Shown piece by piece: positions 54,530 through 64,000 of a DNA stretch of 64,000 nucleotides. Position numbers and translations under genes: made by a program. The stretch's first letter is position 1. Each line of letters begins with the position of its first letter. The stretch is from Paraphoma chrysanthemicola (Eukaryota; Ascomycota; Dothideomycetes; Pleosporales; Phaeosphaeriaceae). The stretch is from contig JAGMWG010000009.1 in assembly GCA_020744225.1 (NCBI GenBank), positions 868,001 through 932,000 of the forward strand. Direction: 5' to 3'. The notes under the pieces were generated by a model. It had not been told where the DNA came from. It made no database searches and saw only the letters and a program-made list of their open reading frames with translations.

Positions 54530-57500
54530 ATGTTCCGCGACCCGGTCTTGCGGCGCTCGGTCGACGAGGAGAGTGACAGAATGCACCAAGACCAAGGGGA
54601 ACCGCAGGCTTACCGTGGGCCCCAATCGCCAACACAAACACACCGGCCACACCACTCGCCCACCACGGCATCTGCGCCCGTCCATCCTTCCAACTACCAT
54701 CCCCATCAACACCACCGCCCGCCGCACTCCCCCGGCACCACCGAGCTGCCGCCCATCAGCACGGCCCTTTATTCTCGCGACAGCGCCGCGTCCAAGTACT
54801 ACGACCCGACCTCAGACCATGGCGAGCGCAGCATAGGGAGAGACCCGGCGCGTTACGACACCCACTACTCCCCGCAGGTACGTACAGCGCCTGCTCGTCG
54901 CGCCTCGATGCCATCACCCATTTATCGAGACACTTTTTATATGCAGGGATACGGAGCTAACCCTCAACTCCAGCAGACTCGGGAGCCTCACGCCTACCCC
55001 GACGCTCGCACAGCCCACAGCCCCTACGAGAAAGTCTACCACTCGCCCATCTCGGCCGCCTACGCGCATCAATCGCCGCTGCAGCGCCCGCGTTCGCAAC
55101 ACCAACACGCCGGCGGCATGGAGGCCATGTCTCACTCGCCCGTGTCGCCCTCCGTGTATCAGTCCATGAACCGGGGCGCTGTGCAACCGCCCCCGCCAAA
55201 CTACGCCAGGAGGCCATCTATCAAAGACGAGGTGAGTGATGCTACCTCATCTGCCCGACACCAAAACATACTCACCACGCCACAGGCACCGCCCCCGACG
55301 CGCGCCGACCCCATGTCCCTTTCTAGTATAATGTCATCAGGCGCCGACAACGAGCCGCCCGCAAAGACCCAACAGCTCCCATCGCTGAGCGCCGACCTCC
55401 AGCGATCATCGATACCGCCGCCAAACCCCCTCTTCGTCAAGCAGGAGCCGATGCCCTCGCCGGCACCTGCCGACCTCGCGCCACACAGCAATGGAGTCCT
55501 CCACCGCGCACCCTACGAGCCACTACCATCTGTCGCCTTGCAACACTCACCACATCAACTTGCGCCCCCTCGCGAGCTGCCAGTGCCAGACGAGGCTGAG
55601 ATTGAGGCTGCCCTGGCGCACATTGAGACCAAGCAGATGAACGACCTCGACTCGCTAGGTGCACCCTTCGAGCAGGAGGACTGGAAGCAGCGCACGCTCA
55701 AGCGTGGTCTCGACGTGATTAGCGGAGAGACAGTGAAGCGCAAGGTACACCCCCTTGATGGAATCCTGCGTGTGTCAAGGCTAACAACATCAGCGACGGC
55801 GAACAGCGACGCTCACCCGCTTCCACGATGTCCTCGCAGCACATCGTGACTACTCGAAACATTCCTACAACCTTGAGCACGAAGGTGATGCTTGGCAACA
55901 GGTGCAAAGCCAAGAGATTGCCGAGGAGAAGGAGCGCAAGAAGGACATGCAACGCAAGCGTCGGCGGGAGAAGACAATCCAGAACGAGGAGGCGAAGCGT
56001 GCGGAAGCTCTCGCAAAGGCTGGCCAGGCCGAGAATGAAGAAGAGAGAGAGCGACACATACTAGCCGCACAGAAAGCGGAGCGTAAGGCTAAGAACACCA
56101 GCCAGTTGCTCCAGGGCAACGCACCCAGCAAAGACATTCGAGAAGTCACACCACATGGGCCGAACCTAGAGGGTGGCACCATGAGTTCCTTCCAGGCTTC
56201 AGACGACCTTGGTGTCGGTGGCAAAAAGAAGGGCAACCGCGGCACAGGACGCCTCAAGAAGAGCAAGGAACAGAAACAGGCTGAGAAAGATGCTGCTGCC
56301 GCCGGACAAGCTGCTATCGACCGCGGTGACGATCTGCCAATTATTGCGCCACGAGAAGAGGCTCGTCTGGGCTCACTACGCGATCGGAGTTACACCGAGG
56401 AGTTGGGATCTGGCTTCTCGACATCGCACGACTCTTCCGCATACCGCAACCTCTACGCTCAGATTGTCAAGGACCTTGCCCGGAAAGACGTGCCCAAAGT
56501 CGTTCGCATCAAGGAGAATTCATTGTCCACAAAGCAGTCGAATCTCCGCAAAACAGCGCAATTGGCTGCTAAGGAGGCTCGACGATGGCAAATGCGCACC
56601 AACAAGAACCAGAAAGACACCCAAGCCAGGGCCAAGCGTGGCATGCGTGAAATGCTGGCATTCTGGAAGAGGAACGAACGTGATGAGCGCGAATCACGCA
56701 AGAATGCAGAGCGACAAGAGCTAGAGAACGCAAAGAAGGTCGAAGCCGAGCGAGAAGCCAATCGACAAAAGCGGAAACTCAACTTCCTTATCTCACAAAC
56801 CGAACTTTACTCGCATTTCATCGGCAAGAAGGCGAGGACGGCCGAGATCGAGCGATCGACCGACGATGCCGATACCGCTGCAAGTGCACCAGCTGATGCG
56901 GCCCACAAGCCCACGATCAATGTGGATGCCCTGGACGGAAAGCCAACTCAAAAGGTCACTAACTTTGAAGATCTGGACTTCGACAACGATGATGAGACCG
57001 CTCTCAATGCTGCTGCCATGGCGAATGCACAACATGCGATCCAAGAAGCGCAGGATCGGGCCCGTGCCTTCAACAACCCCGAAGATCAAGGAGATGACGG
57101 CGAGCTCAATTTCCAGAATCCTTCTGGTCTCCAAAATAAGGAGGACTGGATTCCACAACCGAAACTGCTTGACTGCACGTTGAAGGAATATCAGCTGAAG
57201 GGCCTGAATTGGCTGGTGAATCTCTATGAGCAAGGTATCAACGGTATCCTGGCCGACGAGATGGGTCTCGGAAAGACGGTTCAATCCATCTCAGTCATGG
57301 CCTACCTTGCTGAGCGGTACAACATCTGGGGGCCGTTCCTCGTCATTGCACCGGCATCAACACTGCACAACTGGCAACAAGAAATCGCCCGCTTCGTGCC
57401 AGATCTGAATGTCATTCCATACTGGGGTACCGCAAAGGATCGAAAAGTCTTGCGCAAACTATGGGATCGCAAACATGTCACCTACACCCGCGATTCGCCC

Positions 57501-59798
57501 TTCCACGTGGTTGTGTCTTCATACCAGCTGGTCGTGCAGGACGCACAATACTTCCAGAAGATGCGTTGGCAGTACATGATTCTTGACGAAGCTCAGGCCA
57601 TCAAATCATCCAACAGTTCTAGATGGAAGAGCTTGTTGAATTTTCACTCACGCAATCGGCTGCTTTTGACTGGTACGCCCATTCAAAACAACATGCAAGA
57701 GCTTTGGGCTCTTCTGCATTTCATTATGCCAAGCTTGTTCGATTCTCACGACGAGTTTAGCGAGTGGTTCTCTAAGGACATTGAAAGCCACGCGCAGAGC
57801 AACACCAAACTCAACGAAGATCAGCTCAGACGCCTGCACATGATCCTAAAGCCGTTCATGTTGCGTCGTGTCAAGAAGCATGTACAGAAAGAGTTGGGCG
57901 ACAAGATTGAGCTGGATGTGTACTGTGATCTCACTTACCGACAACGCGCCTACTACGCGAACCTCCGAAACAAGATCAGCATTATGGACTTGATTGAGAA
58001 GGCCGTTGGCGATGACCAGGACAGTGCAACGCTGATGAACCTCGTCATGCAATTCCGTAAGGTTTGCAACCATCCTGATCTTTTTGAGCGGGCGGATACA
58101 TGGTCGCCCTTCTCTTTCGGTTCCTTCGCCGAGACACCGTCGTTCCTGCGCGAAGGTCAGAATGTGCGGGTTGGTTACACGACGCGCAACTTCATTGAGT
58201 ACTCTCTCCCACGCTTGATTGGTCGCGATGGAGGACGACTCGACATTGCTGGTCCAGACAACATCAGAGCTGGCTTCCAAGGACACTATTTATACAATCT
58301 CATGAACATTTGGAACCCTGACAACATGGAGCAGTCTGTTCGCGGGGCCAACGGATTCTCATGGCTACGCTTTGCCGACCTGTCTGCGACAGAGGCTTCG
58401 AAGATTGCAAGGACCGATCTCTTCCAGCGAGCTCTCGATGCTGGCGCCACGCCAAACAAAGCGGGCCAATACGAGACCTTCTACGACGATGAGAACGGCA
58501 GCTTCGAGCCGAAGCACTCGATGCTCAACATTGTTGGACGCAAAGCTCGCGCTCCTTTGACTGACATTACCAGCGAAGGCTACATGCGCAACCTCCTGAA
58601 CGTATCGAAGTCGGCTTTTGAGCGTACGGGGCTTAACGTCATCGAACCATGTGCGAAACCCTTGGCATCTGCGCCTCCGATTGAGTTGTACTGTGCCAGT
58701 CAGGGAGTTATTGCCGAAAAGCAGCGCGACTTCTTTAACCCAGCTGTTCGCAATACCCTGTATGGTATTTCGGACAAGACTGAGCAAGCTCTTCTGGAAA
58801 CGAAGTCAGAAAACATGGCTCTTACGGTGCGCCACAAGCTGCCTGCACCCACCAACGAACGCATGCGCTATACTCATATCGAGGCTCCTTCTATGTCGCG
58901 CTTCGTCACAGACTCGGGCAAGCTGGCTCGTCTAGATGCTTTGCTCAAGGAGCTCAAAGCGAACGACCATCGTGTCCTGCTCTACTTCCAGATGACAAGG
59001 ATGATTGATCTTATGGAGGAGTATCTGACGTACCGAAACTACAAGTACTGCCGCCTAGACGGATCGACCAAGCTCGAGGACAGACGAGACACTGTTGCGG
59101 ACTTCCAGAGCGATCCTTCAATTTTCGTCTTCTTGCTGTCGACGCGCGCTGGTGGTCTTGGTATCAACTTGACGTCCGCGGACACGGTCATCTTCTACGA
59201 CTCCGACTGGAACCCCACCATCGACTCGCAGGCTATGGATCGCGCCCATCGTCTCGGACAAACTCGACAGGTCACGGTGTACCGTCTCATCACTCGCGGC
59301 ACCATCGAGGAGCGTATCCGCAAGCGAGCGCTCCAGAAAGAGGAGGTGCAACGAGTTGTCATCTCTGGAGGTGCAGGTGCACAAGTCGACTTCAACACTC
59401 GATCTCGCGAGAACCGCACCAAGGACATGGCCATGTGGCTCGTGGACGATGATCAGGCTGCCGAGATCGAAAAGAAGGAGGCTGAGCTTGCCGAAGCAGA
59501 GAAGAATGCTCCACCTGGCAAGAAGCGCAACAAGAAGAAGCGAGTGGAAGCCAACCTTGACGACATGTACCACGAGGGTGAGTGCACAAGCCAACTATCT
59601 TATAGTGAAACTTTTACTGACAATCGACCAGGTGAGGGACATTTTGACGAGAGCGCCAAAGCTAGCGGTGCAGCAACGCCTGTGTCGAACATTGAAGGAC
59701 CGCCAGGTGCACCAGGCGGCAAGAAGCGAAAAAGCGGACTCAGCAAGAAGGCGAAGACTGCGAAGCAGCGCCTCGCCGTTGCTGATGGTGAAGTGTGA
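54530..59798 (+). CDS. INO80: INO80 chromatin-remodelling ATPase
   Basis: Ino80 is the Snf2-type motor of the INO80 complex, which slides nucleosomes and exchanges H2A.Z in transcription and repair. Exons 54530-54877, 54947-55231, 55286-55744, 55794-59577 and 59632-59798 give 1680 residues. The first 400 are disordered, rich in P, S, H and Y. The DBINO region follows (about 460-680), with YRNLYAQIVKDLARKDVPKV and basic coiled-coil stretches. The ATPase shows ILADEMGLGKTVQSI near 850, ILDEAQAIKSSNSSRWKSLL near 960, and LLTGTPIQNNMQELWALLHF. After the large insertion typical of Ino80 come the helicase-C blocks RVLLYFQMTRMIDLMEEYL, DGSTKLEDRRD and DRAHRLGQTRQVTVYRL near 1500. The motor looks complete. 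Introns 1, 2 and 4 are 69, 54 and 54 bp and carry no in-frame stop. Confidence 0.96.
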
Positions 59799-60907
59799 AC
59801 ACTTTACTCGCGCATTTGTAACATCACACAATTTCATTGCATTTTTACATTAGGGCTCGATGAGCGATTGTTCTTGCCGGACTCAAAGGGCGCGGGTTGC
59901 ATCTGTACACTATTGTCATTCACTTTTGCGATAGGGTTTGTGTACGGCGCTGTTCGCTACAAGTTAATCCGGGCACCAAGTCGAAGGGTCCTCGGCGGCC
60001 TCTGCATAGATGAGGGAGTCTAAAATCTAGAGAATATATTGCACGTCATACTGAACATTTTTGCAATTTCACAACGTCAGAACAATGAAGCATGTTTGTT
60101 TCGTGAGCTTGGGATCCTTGTCCATGGTCGGTGAAATACTTTGCGGCCTCGAAACATGTACCAAACTTTCCAAAAACCAAAGCCCGCAAAGTTCCGTCTA
60201 TGGACCTTATCACCAGCTCGATTTCGATGACCGAGACTGTAACGCGCTTCACGACGCGGTGTAGCTAGTGCGGATGGGGGTCGTGCGGCGAAGGAAGCTT
60301 TACGGAATCGGGATGCATAGCAGCAAGGGCGACTTCGGCAAGCACGGAACGATGGCGTCGCAGATGAGTGTGTGACAGTCTCGGCTTCACGCAAGAGGCA
60401 AACGTGATGATTAATTGTCAACGGAGATATTCCATGAAGGCATCCAGAGGGCAAAGCGGAAGAACAGACGGCATTGACAGATGTTTATCAAATCTGAACG
60501 GGCCGGGGTCTGCTGCGAAGTCTAAAATTAAACGGTACATCGTGACGCTGGCGGAGACGCGATTGGACCCCTCAGCCTTCAGCCTACGACCCCAATCCGG
60601 GCTGGCTGACACCCCTTCTCAACTGTCTTGGCGCTTCCTGCGCGGCGTAACAACCTTTTCCCTCCTTCTCCTCTGTGCTTCATTTCCCGTCGTCTCTAGT
60701 CTCGCATTTGGCTTTGTGCGCATTCATTGTTCGCGGCCCTGCAGCCTTCGCTCCCCTCAACACTTCGCCGTTGCCGGACCCTCGCGCCGTCTCGTACTAC
60801 CAGACCTGCGCCTCCGCTCCTTTGCCATCGCCCTTCCACCATCTGGCATGATCGCATAGCCCGACCGTTCCGCCCACGCTCGCTCACTACCCCCGCACAT
60901 CGCATCC
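59799..60907. other. Intergenic region between INO80 and the SLC35-like gene
   Basis: It contains the INO80 3' end and the promoter and leader of the following gene, whose last 250 bp are C/T-rich. The frame 60368-60859 (+) lies in this leader and has no features. No other gene seen. Confidence 0.6.
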
Positions 60908-62033
60908 ATGGGTAAGACGGCCTTTTATGTCGCAAGAGACATCGGACGGAAATGCTGACGGCTTCCACAGTCGAGAAACGCCCCTCAACCGACGGTCTCG
61001 TCGACAACATCGACCCCCGAGAATCGCATGAACTGGATGAGCTGCCATACGTCGAAAAGCCCGTGACCGAGCCGCAACCCATTTCGCTCAAGGACAAGCT
61101 GATAACATGTTTTTGGATCGCCATCAACACACTCTCAACACTCGGGCTCATCTTCTTAAGTAAACGGTGCGCGCATACATAACAAAGTAGCTGGATGGTT
61201 ACTGACAGCAAAGCAGGGTATTCAGCGATCCGCAATTGAAAGCATGCCAGCTCATGGTCGTCATGTGGCATTTCACCGCAACCGCGCTCGTCCTCTTCGT
61301 CTCCACCCTGGGTCCCTTCCGCGCCTTCAAGGCTGTGCGCCTCAACCTCTGGAACATGCTGCCAGTCTGCGGCTTCTTTGCCGGCTACGTCGTTCTCGGC
61401 AACCTTTCCCTGACCTTCAACTCGATTGGCTTCTACCAATTGTCCAAGGTCATGACCACCCCGACCGTCGTCCTCATCAACTTCATCATGTTCCGCAAGC
61501 AAGTCACACGATACATGCTCGCAGCCATTCTCGCAACGTGCATCGGCGTTTCCTTCACAATGAACGTCGCAGCCAAGACCCAGCTCTTCGGCGTAATCAT
61601 CGCGACACTGGCATTCTGCTCGACTGCCCTGTACCAGATCTGGATCGGCAAGAAGATTGAAGACTTTGCTGTCTCGCCACCACAGCTCCTCCTGAACCAG
61701 GCCCCCATCTCAGTCTGCCTTCTCATCCCGTTTGTTCCTTTCTTCGACACCATCCCGGATCTCAGCCAGGTCCCCTCCAGCATTCTCTGGAGCGCATGCG
61801 CGTCCGGTATCATGGCATCCATGTACAACTTGTCGCAGTTCTTGATCATCGGACGAACAAGCGCATTGACGTTCAACATCGTCAGCCATCTCAAGACTGT
61901 GCTTATTCTAAGCATTGGATGGTACAGCGAGGGCAAGATCCTTACCCCCCGCGAGTGGTTCGGTGTCTTGCTCGCGCTCGGAGGCGGGTGGGTGTACTCA
62001 CATCTCGCGCTCAAGGCCAAGAGCGGTAAATAG
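60908..62033 (+). CDS. SLC35/TPT-type nucleotide-sugar or phosphate-sugar transporter
   Basis: The product is a membrane exchanger of the drug/metabolite transporter superfamily, most like SLC35E3-type proteins, probably in Golgi or ER. Exons 60908-60911, 60971-61166 and 61217-62033 give 338 residues. The first coding exon is only ATGG; splicing gives MVEKRPSTDGLVD. A cytosolic tail of about 50 residues precedes about ten hydrophobic spans (LITCFWIAINTLSTLGLIFL, YVVLGNLSLTFNSIGFYQLS, GVIIATLAFCSTALYQIWIG, and others). The blocks GFYQLSKVMTTPTVVLINF and ALTFNIVSHLKTVLILSIGW correspond to the paired TPT signatures, with the Lys expected for phosphate binding. Substrate is not predictable from sequence. 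The second donor is GTGCGC at 61167. Confidence 0.88.
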
Positions 62034-63337
62034 ACGTCCAGAAAGATTGTCGAAGGCTAGATGGCGCGGGGCTAGATCTTGTTGTACGATGTGCATTGGG
62101 CGGAGCATGTGGATTTTCTTGTTTGTCCGGGTTGGCTTCAAAGTGTTTGAGTACGGGATACAAGACCAGGCAGGCGACGTGTGCAAACGAAAAACATCGA
62201 CTTATAAATTCTCTTACGATAGATCACGCGGTTTGGAGACTTTTTTTCTTGGAGCGCGGGCTACATAGGGCATGGTGTTGGTAGGCGCATTTTCTTGATG
62301 CCGCATTATGAGCCTCGGATTCGCGAGCCCTATTTCTTTTTTTTAACAATTGTTCTTGGGTAATTTCATGGGCGCAAAGATTTAAGTCTGAATGCAAACA
62401 ATTGAAAAACTTCAAAAATGAAACAAAACTTTGACTGTGACCAAGTGAAAAGTAGACTCGAAGAAACAACACATGAAGCATAACAGCCATATTCCCAGAG
62501 TCATGCCGAGATACACAAAACGTGTCACGAGGTAGGTACAAAATCCAACCAGTGCAAACACGACTCAGGAATCTCCACCCGATCTCTACTTTCCCCACCA
62601 ACACAGCATCCTTCACTTCCGCAACGGCCTTCTAGAAGGAAAAAAACAGCCTCGCGCTCTATCCATACCCAATCCAGCAACTCCATGCCGATCATCCCCA
62701 CACGTGACACCCCAACCCAGCACAGCCCCACCCGCGCACAGACTCGTTCAAGTCCGTGGCTCAAGGCTGCTCAGCCCTCCGCAGTATTCTTTCCTATCAG
62801 AGACACGATCACCAACGCAGTGACCGCCCGGGTCCGCGATGTGGTTGGTCTTGTTCGGAAAGAACGGTGCTTTAGGCTGAGTGCGGTGGGTAGGGCTGAC
62901 TGATTCGGTGAGCATGGTGCGAAGAGTATGACGTTTTGGGACGCCTGATGATGAATGGTGTTGTTGTGTGTGGGTTTGGGGAGGCTGATTTGGGGAGGCG
63001 GTGTTTCTGGTTAGATGGTGAGATGGGAAGGAAGTATATAGGGTGGAGAGTTCGCTGTGAGGAAAGTGGTATCAACATTCACATCAACATCGTCACATCT
63101 TCGCAAGACAAACGGTCTTACATACACAATACATACACGAGTATCCTTTCTAGTCTACAGAATACGTCTTCAGAGAGAAACATTACATCCATCCAACATC
63201 GAAGACCTGTATACATAGCAATCACACCTACGACTCCACACACCCTCTATATCTCATCGCGCACACAAACCTCAACACATCGCCCTTGCGGCCAGATACT
63301 ACAAAATCCTCGATAAACGTACGCACAAGTCGACACA
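62034..63337. other. Intergenic region with promoter of the Gly-rich small gene
   Basis: The left part is the 3' end of the SLC35-like gene and includes a T run near 62335-62344. The right part holds a TATA box at 63035 and a long C/A-rich leader. The frames at 62525-62764 (-) and 62936-63316 (+) have no features. Confidence 0.6.
63035..63040 (+). promoter_or_regulatory. Candidate TATA box of the Gly-rich gene
   Basis: TATATA followed by GGGTGG lies about 300 bp upstream of the ATG at 63338. After it comes a leader rich in A and C (ACATCTTCGCAAGACAAACG, CATACACAATACATACACG) like that of the small gene at 47399. A leader of some 250 bp would be implied. Confidence 0.45.
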
Positions 63338-63583
63338 ATGGGTTGCCACTCGTCAAAACTCCACAGCGACTACGACTACACGCCGCCTATGAGGCAAACG
63401 CGACGGAATAAGCGCCACCACTATGGCGGACATCATGGCGCGTACGCGGGCGGATATGCTGGTGGTGATGGTGGAGGCGGCGGATGGTTCTCTGGAGGTG
63501 ACGGAGGCGGTGGATTCAGTGGGGGTGGTGATGGAGGCGGCGGCGGTGGAGGTGGAGGTGGCGGAGGTGGAGGTGGCTGTTAG
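63338..63583 (+). CDS. Small Gly-rich protein with predicted N-myristoylation and palmitoylation
   Basis: The 81-residue product begins MGCHSSK. Gly2, Ser6 and Lys7 fit the N-myristoylation consensus, and Cys3 beside the myristoyl site is a typical palmitoylation position, so attachment to the plasma membrane or vesicles is likely. Residues 8-33 are polar and basic (DYDYTPP, RQTRRNKRHHYGGHHG). The rest is a Gly tract built from GGDGGGG units with single aromatic insertions (GGWFSGGD, GGFSGGGD), then a run of more than ten Gly, ending in a single Cys before the stop. No family is recognised. The gene has a TATA box and a long leader. The Gly tract is coded by GGA/GGT/GGC mixtures rather than one codon, which argues for selection on protein. 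Confidence 0.7.
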   Translation: MGCHSSKLHSDYDYTPPMRQTRRNKRHHYGGHHGAYAGGYAGGDGGGGGWFSGGDGGGGFSGGGDGGGGGGGGGGGGGGGC

Positions 63584-63850
63584 GGAGTGAAGATTGGGGA
63601 GATGGGGAGAGGGTTGAGTGGTGAAGTTTGATTGAAGAGGTTTCGAGTATGTTTGGGCGTTATTGGAATACCCTTGATCACTGTTGATAGTTCTACTGCT
63701 ATGTCATATTCTTCGAACACTCTACTGCGCCCTGACCTCGATGTGATAAAGTTCAAATCTCTCTATGTCCAATGCCTTACAGTAGCTGTTCTTGTTATGT
63801 ATCGTTGACTTGCACGTAAGGCTCGATATCATTCATCCTCGCAAAAATAT

Positions 63851-64000
63851 TCAAAATAATCTGTTCTGCCAGTTCCGAAATACGATCTCGGCTTGAACAA
63901 AGATGGCGTCTGCGGCTATTGCAAATAACATGAAAGAGAAGGCGATGAACAAGAGGAAAACGAAACCATACACTGCAATGACCAGGAGATAGCCGAAAAC
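63851..64000 (-). CDS. C-terminal end of a membrane protein, truncated by the window edge
   Basis: Reading from base 64000 toward a TGA at 63853-63851, the frame is open for 49 codons. It begins GYLLVIAVYGFVFLLFIAFS and continues FMLFAIAADAIFVQAE before ending RNWQNRLF. The long hydrophobic run is a likely transmembrane helix near the C-terminus. The rest of the gene lies beyond the window, so family and exon structure cannot be judged. It could be a chance frame, but such a long hydrophobic stretch with a sensible end makes a gene more likely. Confidence 0.45.
   Translation of the reverse strand, partial: VFGYLLVIAVYGFVFLLFIAFSFMLFAIAADAIFVQAEIVFRNWQNRLF

Noticed and set aside
60696..61502. 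268-residue minus-strand frame
   Set aside because: It lies opposite the SLC35-like gene and its leader; the plus-strand protein has clear membrane spans and family blocks.
61433..62020. 195-residue minus-strand frame
   Set aside because: It is fully opposite the last exon of the SLC35-like transporter and shows no motif.
62741..62760. tRNA B-box-like GTTCAAGTCC
   Set aside because: No matching A box at the right distance and no cloverleaf could be drawn.
1..64000. Secondary-metabolite or resistance gene cluster around the ABC transporters
   Set aside because: No polyketide synthase, peptide synthetase, terpene enzyme or pathway regulator is present, and the pumps are separated by housekeeping genes.

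Overview
The window comes from the nuclear genome of a filamentous ascomycete (Pezizomycotina). A Dothideomycete is my best guess, but class level is inference only. The evidence is as follows. Genes are split by short introns, mostly 45-70 bp, with GTNNGT-type donors and CTAAC/CTGAC branch points. Two HET-domain NLR-like genes are present. Eukaryotic core genes (VPS18, SAC3, BRX1, INO80, H2A.Z, striatin) are spaced 0.3-3 kb apart on both strands, with no operons. I found no rRNA, tRNA, CRISPR or recognisable transposon. Splice sites were placed by hand. In every multi-exon model the exon lengths sum to a whole number of codons and the joins restore conserved family motifs.

Layout, left to right. 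1-2036 (-): ABCG half-transporter cut by the left edge. 3503-6411 (-): HET-NACHT NLR. 7221-10245 (+): VPS18, converging across a repeat-bearing 2.36 kb spacer on SAC3 (12604-17097, -). 18105-20458 (-): DUF2841/YDR124W-like protein. 20459-23300: 2.8 kb with no gene I can support. 23301-28427 (-): YCF1-like ABCC transporter. 28961-30321 (-): secreted GH18 chitinase. 30973-32304 (-): arrestin-like protein with a PPxY tail. 32882-35458 (-): unrecognised charged, probably nuclear protein. 36202-37498 (-): GDP-mannose transporter, divergent from PLP1 (38049-38727, +). 39338-40004 (+): acireductone dioxygenase. 40327-41142 (+): unrecognised protein. 41502-42080 (-): histone H2A.Z, divergent from striatin (43468-46161, +). 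47399-47704 (+): small protein with a clear TATA box. 48055-51303 (-): HET-NACHT-ankyrin NLR. 52293-53416 (-): BRX1, divergent from INO80 (54530-59798, +). 60908-62033 (+): SLC35/TPT-type transporter. 63338-63583 (+): tiny Gly-rich protein with a dual-acylation N-terminus. 63851-64000 (-): C-terminal end of a membrane protein cut by the right edge.

Most genes are housekeeping: vacuolar tethering, mRNA export, ribosome assembly, chromatin remodelling with its H2A.Z substrate, Golgi sugar transport, methionine salvage and STRIPAK signalling. The accessory part consists of the two NLR-like incompatibility genes, the two ABC pumps, the chitinase and two very small proteins with strong-looking promoters. 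The best leads for novelty are the MGCHSSK Gly-rich protein, the unrecognised proteins at 32882-35458 and 40327-41142, the diverged tandem repeat at 11233-11710, and a set of stop-free introns of length 3n that would allow silent intron retention in ABCG, striatin and INO80.
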